Of a stretch of DNA of 64,000 nt, positions 44,701-54,343 are shown in pieces; position 1 is the stretch's first letter, and each line of letters opens with the position of its first letter. Below the pieces are notes generated by a model. The model had not been told where the DNA came from and made no database searches. It was given only the letters and a program-made list of their open reading frames with translations. The position numbers and the translations under genes were made by a program. The stretch is taken from NCBI GenBank assembly GCA_003117195.1, contig BDSI01000064.1, positions 310,001-374,000 of the forward strand, given 5' to 3'. The DNA comes from Eudorina sp. 2006-703-Eu-15 (taxonomy: Eukaryota > Chlorophyta > Chlorophyceae > Chlamydomonadales > Volvocaceae).

Positions 44701-46386
44701 GCACAGAAGTCCGCCGGCGGGGGCCCGCCGGGGTCGGGGCACCGCATCCGCCGGCAGTGCTCGCCCGCGGCGCCGCGAGGTACCACATAAGGTACCGGCA
44801 TCAGGGCGGCTATCTTAAGATATGAATATATATTCGGCCGAAAATCTTGAGTTTTGATAGATACTTTCCCTCGGGAGAAAAATGAGGTTTTAGATACTCA
44901 TGGCCTCTCGCGCGGGGAAAAGCCCCCTTGAGTAGATAAAATGCCGGCAAAAGCTCCCTCCGACAGATACTTTCAGCACGATTGGGCGAGGAGTATCTCC
45001 GGCCGTAGATACTCTGCAAAATAAGATAGCCACCCTGACCGGCATAGATAGATGCAGCATCAGCATCAGATGTGCAGCAATCTAGGGCGTTCGTTGGCAG
45101 TCGTGTATGACACCGATAAAGATGTATGGCACTACACTGTAACATCCTTAATAAAAAACCCTACACACGACCTGGACCTTCGTTCCTGAGGACGCTGAGG
45201 ACGGGTCCCCCATCGATCCCTCCTCCTCCGGGCGGGGCCCGAGCAGGAAGCAAGGGGTCCCCGAGGGGGCCCGCACCCACGTGATGACGCGCCCCCCCCC
45301 GAAGCCACAAAGCGCGCCTGCAGATCAGCACCCCTCCTTCTCCGGAGTAGCACACCCGCCGCCTCACACACCGCCTCACACCCCCACCCACGCCCACGCC
45401 CACGCACACACCCAGTCACCCACACCTTGGCGACCTCGTCCATTTCGAAGGCGTTGCCCTTGCAGATGGTGCCCCAACGGGGCGCCGTGTCGCCGGGGCC
45501 CTGCATCAGCACCTCCAGGCGCCCGCGGCTCACCCGGCCGCCGTCTGGATGGTGCTCACTGCCGCTCTTCATGTCCACGATCCTGCGGGGTTAAAAAGAA
45601 ACAGCCCAGACACACCCAGCCCGGTGTGGGGTGTGGTGTGTGGTGTGTGGTGTGTGGTGTGTGGTGTGTGGTGTGTGGTGTGTGGTGTGTGGTGTGTGGT
45701 GTGTGGTGTGTGGGGTGTGGGGTGTGGGGTATGGGGTGTGGGGTGTGGGGTGTGGGGTGTGGGGTGTGGGGTGTGGGGTGTGGGGTGTGGGGTGTGGGGT
45801 GTGGGGTGTGGGGTGTGGGGTGTGGGGTGTGGGGTGTGGGTGTGGGGTGTGGGGTGTGGGGTGTGGGGTGTGGGGTGTGGGGTGTGGGGTGTGGGGTGTG
45901 GGGTGTGGGGTGTGGGGTGTGGGGTGTGGGGTGTGGGGTGTGGGGTGTGGGGTGTGGGGTGTGGGGTGTGGGGTGTGGGGTGTGGGGTGTGGGGTGTGGG
46001 GTGTGGGGTGTGCGGTGTGCGGTGTGCGGTGTGCGGTGTGCGGTGTGCGGTGTGCGGTATGCGGTGTGCGGTGTGGGGTTTGCATAAGAAGTTTCATCAC
46101 CAGCTTCACGAGACACGAACGATCAACCAACAACTGTCTGCTTAAACCCCGTACACACAAGTCGCCGGTGCGCCCTCCAACTGGGTGCCGTACAGCGTCG
46201 TACAGCAATGTACGGCGTCCTGACGACCCACAGAACCGAGCAACCGACCCAGCCAGTTCACTCGGGTGCTGTCCGGGGCGGGGCCCTACCTCATCTTGTA
46301 GGGGATAGCAACCGTGTCGGTGCGGGGCGGTGACGTGGGCACCGGGGGGGGGCGGTGAGGGGGGCCGAGCGCCTGCGCACCCACAC

Positions 46387-46425
<39 letters not shown>

Positions 46426-49400
46426 ACGGACATTAAATGCGAAGGGATACACCCCCAGCAGACCACAGCCCATGTTTCGCTGCATTTGGGTGGCAGCGGC
46501 GAGCTGGGAACGAGAGCCCTCGCTGCGAATGGAGGCAGTAATGCCTTCCGAGGTCGGCGAACTGCAATAGGTCGCACAAGTCACGGGGGAATCAGTCAGG
46601 ATGCAACCAGGATTGTCAGTCTTACGCACACGCACGCACACAGCAAGTAGGGCACGGGCAACACCACATGCCTTCCTCTCGCCCCGCCCGCTGGGCCCCG
46701 CTCACCCGCGCACCGCACCGCAGCCGGCATAAAGTTCCTTATCCGGCGGATGGGGCCCCGCAGCATCAGCTGGCGCGCGGCGGCCATGCAGCTGGGCGCC
46801 ATGCGGGGCAGCACCATAAGGCCCGAACAGTCCATGAAGGTGTCGGCATCCAGCGCGTTGGGACACTGGGCGCTGGAGCCCGCCCCCAGCACCAACGCGT
46901 CCATGTTCTGGAGGCCCACCGGGGAGGCCGCGAACGGAGCGGCGGAGATGAAGTCAGCGCCCAGCCACGGCTGGCCGAGCTGCGGGGAGGAGCAGGGGAG
47001 GAGGGGAGGGAGGGAGTTAGGGAGGGTTACTACACAAACGGTGATTTTTCCGCTTTCGCGATTTCGCTGTCTTTGTTGACAAGAGAGAGGAAGAGGGTGC
47101 GAGTGCGCCGTGCTTGGACAGCATAAGAATCCAGGCTTCAGGATTCAAAATGAAGCGATGTGTGTCGTACGGCGATGGTACGGGAGCTTGCGGTGCAGGT
47201 GCGGTGCCGTACACCGTACATGCACACATCTCGCTGGCAGGCCGCAAGCGCAGGGGATCAAGGTATGACAAGACAGAGCGGCGCAGGCCCTCGGCCTGCT
47301 ATTCGGTGCTGCCTCTGGGCGCAGCGGTACGGCTGCTAGCGGCGCTGGAATGCCGAAGCTTGGAATGCGAGTGAATGCGAGGGGATTGGTTACAGGCGAG
47401 CTCTTGTGCCGTTATGCGGAATATCGATCTAAATGTACGTCAACCTACTCATCAACGGTGCATCAAGGACATCGGACAGAGGACCACGCAGGCAGGTATG
47501 TTACATACTATGCCGTACCGTGCCGTACTGCACCGTACTGTGCCGTACCTGGCGACACACGAGCTTGGCCACATCGCGCTGCTGGAGATCCGTCGAAGCA
47601 CCCGCGTCCGGGTATCTGGGCAGACAGAACGCCCCCCATGACTGGGAAGCGTAGTCCCAGACTTGCAAGATGCCCTCACTGCCATCTGAGCCGCCGAACA
47701 GGCGGACCTTGAGCGGTCCCGCGGGGGGCGGACGAGGGGGCGGAGGAACCGGAGGAGGTGAGGAGGGCGAGTCCGGCGGCGGAGGTGGCGAGGCTGGCGG
47801 CGGCGGAGGTGGCGAGACTGGCGGAGGCGGAGGTGGCGAGCCTGGCGGAGGTGGAGGTGGAGACAGCGAGGACGAGGCCGGCACCGGTGGCGGTGGCGGA
47901 GGCGGCGGAGGCGGTGGAGGTGGTGGCTGCGGTGGCTGCGGTGGCATCGGGTCTGAAAGGCCCAGAGAGGCAGGGAGGGAGCGGTGCCAACAGGTCGGTT
48001 AGTCAAAAGGACGGTTAGTCAAAAGCTCGGTTAGTCATCAAGTCGGTTAGCCAAAAGGTCGGTTAGTCAAAAGGTCGGTTGCTTAAGAGGTCGGTTATCA
48101 GTCGGGAACCTGTATGTGGTGCGTTCCAATTACAGTGTGAAGCAGTTCGAGGTCCGGAGGTCCGGAGAGCGGAGACCCCTCCCGTGCTCCAGCCGGATGC
48201 CCGGGCGATGTCTAAAACTGTCTGCGGTAGACGAGCCGAAGGCCCATAGGCCGGCAGCAAGCATCTTAGATCGCTCCTGGGAGGCACCAGCGACCAATCA
48301 CGCCGTGCTCAGCACCCGCCTCATTGACGGAACCCCAATCTCCACTCTACCGCTGTGCGGCCTTCAGCGGATGCCATCGACTCAGATCGACATTCAGGGG
48401 CGGTCAGGCAGGAAATTGAACCCGTACAATGCCTTTTGTACCCGGTATAACATGCCCGGGGGTTTATGCACCAGAAGCACTCGCCGCTGGTAGATCATGT
48501 TCGTGTTACACGTGACAGTCGGGTGGTGTGTTCACGGTATGGGCCAGTACAACCACTCCCACTACCACTCCCACCGTCACCGCCACTCCCACCGTCACCG
48601 CCACTCCCACCGTCACCGCCACTACCACCGCCGCCACCTCGCTAGAGGTGGGGGCTGCACTCACCGGATGCGTAAACTGGCGGGAAGGTGTCGGTGTGCC
48701 AAGGTGGTCGGTAGTATGGCGGCGACGGAGGTTGCGGCGGAGGCGGCGGGGGCGGCGGAGGCGGCGGAGGCGGAGGCGGCGGAGGAGGTGGCGGAGGTGG
48801 TGGCTGCGGTGGCATCGGGTCTGAAAGGCCCAGCAGAGAGGCAGGGAGGCACAGAGACGGAAGCAGATAACCCAGTAAAAGCCGGAACCCTGGAACGAGC
48901 CGGCGAATAGCGTCATGACTGGCATCTGGTAACCCGTCTTGGCCTAATTTTCATGGGTGCCTTAACTAGGTAGCACCGATTAGAGGTCGTGAGAGGAAGT
49001 CATTGAGAAGCATAGACGAGTTCAGGCAACTGCGACCGCTTCAGCAAACATGCGAGGACTGGGAATGACGTGTCTGAGGGCGGTCCAATGAATGTACGAC
49101 GGACTGACCGTACCTCCGTACACACCCAGGCCCGAACCACCATCGCCACCAGCACCCTGGAGGCGGGGTGGGGCTGCACTCACCGGACGGATAGGCCGGC
49201 GGGAACGTGTCGGTGTGCCAATGTGGTTGGTAGGCCGGTGGTATGGAGTCCGGAGTCGGGTACTCCATCGTGGGGGGGACCAGTAATCGCCTGCACACCC
49301 GCGCGGGGTTGGGGTGAGGGTGGGGGTTTGGCTTGGGGGTTGGGGTTGAGGCTTGGGGGTGACAAGGGACGAGGCACAGAGGGGGACAGGTCAGGACTGC

Positions 49401-50486
49401 CTCTCAAACGGGCTGGATGCGTTCCAAGGCCTCGGAAGGTGCGGGACTGGGCAGAGCCCTGGATGAAAGCAGGCATCGGGCGAGGCAGGGCGCCCAACCA
49501 GGAAATGGGTCCTGAGGCAAGACGTCGTCAGGGGAAGGTCGCACGGCGGCACGGCTGTGCTGGGCCGAGTCGTATCGTTCCCGCGCAGGTCGAGCCCCCT
49601 TCAGGGCCGCAGGTCGGTCCCTTGTCGGTCAGTCCTCCAGTCATGCCGCATTGCCGCCGCGCGCGCATCATCCCCGACTCACCGTGCGTCCCTGTGTGGG
49701 GCGCGTCGGCGGCGGCGTGGCACAAGCGCACAACTCACCTATTTGGCGCTCCGCGGGAGGTGGGGCGAGGTCAAACTCGCTGCCCGGCTCTCCCATCGGC
49801 GGAGGTGCATTTCCGTACGTAGCGGGAACCGGAAACGCCGGAAAGAAATCCACGAAGAGGGGGCCTTGGGGCTCCGAAGGGCTGTAGCTGCCTGTTGGTG
49901 CCTGAGGGACAGCGCAGCGGGGATACAAAATTGGGGGAGACGCGAGCGAGTCGGTGTCCATCAGCGACCGAGGGGGCCGGGGGCGACGGTAGGCGGCACC
50001 CGCGACGGCAATCAACGGCGCCTTGAACAGCGCAAGGCAGCGCATCGGATCAGGGATCCGCGCATCCTTAGAGATATGCAATCGGATCAAGGCGATCAGG
50101 CAAGAAGAATGATGCTCCATACATATACGACGGCAATGATTTTGGGATTGTTATCGATAATAATGAAATGTTAGAAATATCGATAGAGCGATGGGCTCTC
50201 TATCCGGTCGCGGTTCAATCGGGTTCAATGCAACGGGCGGAGACGGGCGATAGGAATAATTATGAGGGAGTTTATGGGATATTGATTGCGAATGCTTGTA
50301 TGTAGTCGGCCGCCGACGTGCTGTCGTTATAACGCCGCGTCGCGCTGCGCTGCAGACAGCCCTAGACCGCCGCCGGAATGCGCTCACCTGAGCCTTGGAA
50401 GAGTGAAGGAATACGTTTAACAGGATGATAATGAAAATCATGGACGCAGCCTTGGCCGGTGCTGCGCCACGGTAAATGCTCGTCAT
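41735..50486 (-). CDS. SRCR gene B: secreted proline-rich protein with three scavenger-receptor cysteine-rich modules
   Basis: Exons, 5' to 3': 50486-50388, 50066-49739 (start uncertain; 50021 also fits), 49290-49184, 48820-48665, 47952-47549, 46979-46706, 46372-46290, 45582-45426, 44335-44029, 43552-43437, 43150-42805, 42389-42235, 41983-41735 (stop TGA). About 925 aa. Exon 1 is a good signal peptide (SMIFIIILLNVFLHSSKAQ). Proline-rich exons follow; two end in HTDTFPPAYPSG or HTDTFPPVYASG. SRCR1: VWDYASQSWGAFCL, KLVCRQLGQPW. SRCR2: GRLEVLMQG, RWGTICKG, YACMTNDLPW, VVVVCDG. Middle module: NDLRVNFTAYYPNVV, YGVSFGVPAG, DCGSWPGM. SRCR3: GRLEVLPT, GWSTICAADF, AVCRDLGLPW, DCDHDSDVVVSCA. Exon order, phases and several lengths (157, 155 nt) equal those of gene A. 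It ends 2 exons earlier than gene A. Exons 49290-49184 and 46372-46290 are each off phase by one base at a C homopolymer, so the coding capacity of this exact sequence is doubtful. Confidence 0.83.
42408..42438. repeat. (CAGG)n microsatellite in gene B
   Basis: Short GCAGG/CAGG array in intron 42390-42804, about 20 bp from the acceptor. It sits at the same intron position and orientation as the 188-bp CAGG array in gene A. Confidence 0.9.
42463..42778. repeat. 20-bp minisatellite, about 15 copies
   Basis: Unit CCAGCAACCACCTACGGTAC with variants CTGCG, CTTCG and CTTACG. It fills most of gene B intron 42390-42804. Long frames across it are repeat artefacts. Confidence 0.97.
44794..45045. mobile_element. 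hAT-type MITE, copy 2, with 8-bp target-site duplication
   Basis: The element is 44802-45037 (236 bp), nearly identical to 24984-25220. It has the same inverted ends (left end CAGGGCGGCTATCTTA, one mismatch to the right end) and a perfect 8-bp duplication ACCGGCAT at 44794-44801 and 45038-45045. It is inserted in the gene B intron between exons 45582-45426 and 44335-44029. No reading frame. Confidence 0.93.
45134..45155 (+). repeat. Fragment of dispersed repeat R2
   Basis: CACTGTAACATCCTTAATAA, matching the 3' end of R2 copies. It lies about 90 bp from MITE copy 2. Confidence 0.55.
45622..46076. repeat. GTGTGGG-type tandem array, about 450 bp
   Basis: Three blocks follow one another: GTGTGTGGT units (about 45627-45712), GGGGTGT units (about 45713-46012), then GTGTGCG units (to 46074). 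The array fills most of gene B intron 45583-46289. It is strand-asymmetric; the gene B transcript would be C/A-rich (CCCCACA)n. Confidence 0.97.
46389..46425. repeat. (CAG)n microsatellite
   Basis: About twelve CAG units starting 17 bp upstream (on the gene B strand) of the acceptor of exon 46372-46290. The sense strand reads (CTG)n. Confidence 0.9.
47992..48105. repeat. 16-17-bp degenerate tandem repeat
   Basis: About seven copies of AAAAGGTCGGTTAGTC-like units in gene B intron 47953-48664. Confidence 0.85.
48553..48632. repeat. 18-bp tandem repeat CCGTCACCGCCACTCCCA
   Basis: About four copies in gene B intron 47953-48664, near the donor side. Confidence 0.85.
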
Positions 50487-51956
50487 TTGGCCACTATGGC
50501 CGGGTCGCGGATATCGGCCCTTCAGCAAACTCGCCCGAGAAAAGATTTGAGTATTATAGCACAAGTCCACTCGAGTAGTCTGCAAATTGGTGTTACCTGT
50601 AGGGAAGCTTCAGGCGGTATCTGGAGCGGTCTGGGTAGAGACGCCTGACAACAGCATGGACACAGAATGACTTGATAGTTTGCGCAAAGAAGCGGAAGAT
50701 CCCTTAGGATTGGGTTGGGGTTGATTAATGATGATGCCGCACAGCTTACCTACGTAGCTTAGGGTCGAATTCGCCACACTCTCACCACACCAGACGACGA
50801 CGGTATGTGACACCGTAGCAATGATGCATTATATATTGACATTTTTCATTAGCAGGATATATAACCGACAGCACAGCACGACGCCCGCCAGTCACCGGTG
50901 GTGACCACAAACACTTTGCACGGGCGCCCCAACATTTCGCGAGCGCGAGCGCAATGCAGGGCCCAAGATCCTAATCACTACGTGTGTGGCTCCACTTAAC
51001 TTTGATTCCCAAAGAGCCCATGAAAAGTAGCGTGCGCTATATGTTACTAAAGTTTTAGGATGTCGTGGCTGGACTCATGCTGGCTGCCTTCAGACATGCA
51101 GCTTTGCCGAAACATCAAGAATGTTGAATAATCAAGGATGTGGTGTGGCTCATGGTATCATAATAGCATCCTGAAACGTACCTGACGCATCCCGATTACA
51201 AGTTTACGCAATCCGTTGTCGTAAACCCTCACTTGTTACCTGCTCTCACAAGGTGGTCTACAAACAACTTCATGTGTTCAATCAATAATCAATAAATTAC
51301 TACAGATTTTGTGCAATCGCAGTCAATAGCACAGGTTCACACCTCGCCGAACGTTTCATGTCAACGGATCAACGCATGAGTAATGTTCCGTTCTTCCCTA
51401 GGCTACGCAACGTGCTTCATAAATGTCACTGATGAATAATTCTGATGTAAATGTATTCAAGACTACTGGGGCATTAGCACACGACGGTCCGTATACGGTA
51501 CCGTAGGCACCTGCGAAGGAAAGAGAGTAGTCATGTCTCATCCACCCCAGCGCCACATGATCCACAACGGCGGGAAATTATCAACCTCTGATCAAGGTAT
51601 TACATTATTTATGATGCCTACAATAAGACTTAGAATATGTGTACCCTGCAGTTTGGCACTAGTCTCAGCCGCTTCAACGACACTTGCTTGGGTCAACCCG
51701 GGGCCCCGGGGACGGCTGTCAAGCCCCCGTGGCCGGCTGAAACTGCATGTCACTGCCGGCGAAGGCGGCTGGTAGCTAACAATCCGGTGTTAGGGCGCCT
51801 GTGTGGCGGATTCCCCTTAAGTGATCCCTATCCTTCAGCTTCGCATCGGGTAGTTGCCATGACCCCAGTGGCTGTTAGTAATGCTGGCCCGGGGCGCGTC
51901 TTCGTTGCACTTGTGGTGCCTGCATGGTGCGCCTTCGGGGCGCGATCTTGTTAGTG

Positions 51957-52018
51957 TGGTGAGGATGTTTCGGCTGTAACGGATGACCCGCGGGGTCCAC
52001 TGTAAGTCTGTAACGTTG
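51957..52018 (+). repeat. Dispersed repeat R2, copy 4
   Basis: GTGAGGATGTTTCGGCTGTA, ACGGATGACCCGCGGGGTCC, ACTGTAAGTCTGTAACGTTG. Same orientation as the other copies; two TGTAA words at its 3' end. Confidence 0.8.
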
Positions 52019-52222
52019 TTGATGGTTGACAAGCCCGGGAGGCTGCGACGGGGGCGCAGAACCAGCAACGACGAAGCACCCAAGCAACCGCCAAACCAAG
52101 TAACTTGAAGCAGCCAACGGCTAAGGCCGCTCGGGAATTCGGGAACCGCATCAACCGCACTGATTGCCTCGGATAGGCACCCAGATTCTCCACTATGCTG
52201 ACGGAGGCCTAACCCACAATCC

Positions 52223-52371
52223 ATCTGTCACATGACCAACTTGACCCACATTACCCACATTACCCTTATGACCCATATGACCCATATGACCCATATGACC
52301 CATATAACCCGCATGACCCACATGACCCACATGACCCACATGACCCACATGACCCACATGACCCACACACG
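52223..52371. repeat. 9-bp tandem repeat ACCCACATG
   Basis: About sixteen units of ACCCACATG/ACCCATATG with variants at the left end (ACCCACATT). Confidence 0.95.
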
Positions 52372-54343
52372 CAGCACAGCACAGTTCCAGGGCGAGCAGC
52401 GTCGAGGCAATTGCCCCTCCCCCGGACGTACGACACACCGCCAGCTGTGCCGAAACCAGGGAGCCGCAACAACAAGTGCCAGGGACCAGTTGCAATGGAA
52501 TCCACTGGAATTGTTGGAACCTAACTTGTACGATGGGCCCATGCCCCATGGATCTGCGGCCTGGGATGGCGACGCGCAGTAAAGCCATCCATCCGCAGCC
52601 TGTAGCAGGTCCATCCCCCGCGGTGGAGGACTTCACAACGCCTCCTGAACGATTGGCGGCCACATCACAGGTTCACAGCCGTGCAAGGCATTCGGCCCGA
52701 TGACACTAGGGCCCCGCCCCACCCCGACGGGCTCAGCGCAGCCTTGCCTGCACTCAAGCGGCGCTATGTCTCATTGGCCGTCGGAAGCGAAGGTCGACGC
52801 ACCAGACCAGCGCCGCCAGGGCCCGCCAGCCGCCACATATTGCAATCTAGCAGTTAGCAGTGGGAATCGTAGGGGTTCCCAGATCCTGCGCCACTAGGGC
52901 TGCTGCGGCCGAACTCTTGAGGCTCTGCATTACGACATGAAGTGTCCAGTAATGCGCCTTACGATTGAGGTACTGGCATCCGCGGCAAGAATTCAATCGG
53001 CTTGTTTGAGACGAGGGTACGGTTCCAGAGGGTACGGTACAGCTCAGCGCGATTACAACTTAATACTGTGTTCGAGCTGGCTCTATCGGTTGCGGTACCC
53101 GCCTACGACCTACCGTGTATCGGTACGGCAGTTCTTGGAATGCTGCACGGCAACTTGGGTTGCAGTGGCTTTTGGCGCGCGCTCATCGGCCACATAGGCT
53201 GGACTGATGCGCGCCCCGCAAACGCCCGACAGTATAGGACAGAGTGCCGTTTTTTATGCCGAGGGAGAAGGTTCCAATCATGCAAAGCAAGGGGTGCAAG
53301 GGTCCCTAGGGGTCCAAGGTGTCACGTTTTCCATCAACAGGGTACCCGTACGTACTTTCACCCTGATAATTGCACCTGATCCGTCCATGATAAGCGGCAG
53401 GGGAAGGTCTTAAGGGCCAGCAGCCTTGTTTTTATGCAAAGAGCCTGCCGCGCGACAAAACGAAAACGCGTGCGCTCTTTACCCTATCCCGAACACGTGC
53501 ACCACACGACGCCGAACTTGTCCGAAGGAATTGGTCACAAAAAGCATTATCAATCAACGGATTGGCAAAATAGTTGGTAATTGCCTGGCACATGTACGAC
53601 ACACTTGGAGCCTGGCGCGTGACACCAGCTGGCGCCTGCTCTGCGTGACACCGTCCTATGCTTGATGAGTCGCGGCTTGATGAGCCCTGTCTGATTATAT
53701 CAGCTCGTGGATAATGAGCCCATGTAAGCGGCAAGCAATGAGGTGCGCTAACACCCATCAGCAACTCGCCATCTGAACATGATGCAATTGTGGGTAGCTG
53801 CCCGGCTATGATCTACATGGTGGAAGATGTTGACAGCGACAACCTTCTCGGTTTTATTTTTCTGTCATTATTATCCACGGTAAAGAAATTGCATCCCAGA
53901 ACCCAGAGGTCTGGTGCATCCATTGGTCAACGACAGGATAAGGTCGCTGATGCATGCGTGGGCGCTAATTTTGTGTAAAGCTAAGCTAACGTACAAGCTA
54001 AGCTAACGTAATATGTGGTGATGCTTATCCGCCATATGTCAGGGCTTCGAAACTGAAATAACGGTTGGTGCGTTTGCCTTAGGTGTTAGGACATCAGGTC
54101 ATTCAGGAGCCAATGTCTGACCGATGACGCCAACGTCTAGATGCATTCTCGATTTACCTCTACAAACTATAATCTCATCTTGTTCAGATGCAATGTCATC
54201 CATGCCAAGTTCATCCTTACAGTTAACCGGTTCGTTGGTTGCAACAGTGTCCTAACAAAAGATTCCAAGTTTCAGGTCAGAACTCGGCTTCCGGCGTCTT
54301 ATCTTCTTCCTGACGTTCCAAGACGCAACCAAGTAGCATCGTG

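Larger units (their letters stand above)
50487..54343. other. Intergenic between SRCR gene B (-) and the UBL gene (+)
   Basis: The two genes diverge from here, so both promoters should lie within. GC is lower around 50800-51500 and 53700-54340. It contains R2 copy 4 and a 9-bp microsatellite (listed separately) plus a 16-bp tandem duplication AAGCTAAGCTAACGTA at about 53980-54012. No coding exon was recognised. Confidence 0.5.

Noticed and set aside
45556..46577. Long frames with VWGVGCG or PHTPHPT repeats on both strands
   Set aside because: They are translations of the GTGTGGG array in an SRCR gene B intron; all frames stay open because the repeat lacks stop codons.
52228..52663. Frames with GHVGHVG, MTHMTHM and CGSCGS repeats
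   Set aside because: Translation of the 9-bp ACCCACATG repeat.
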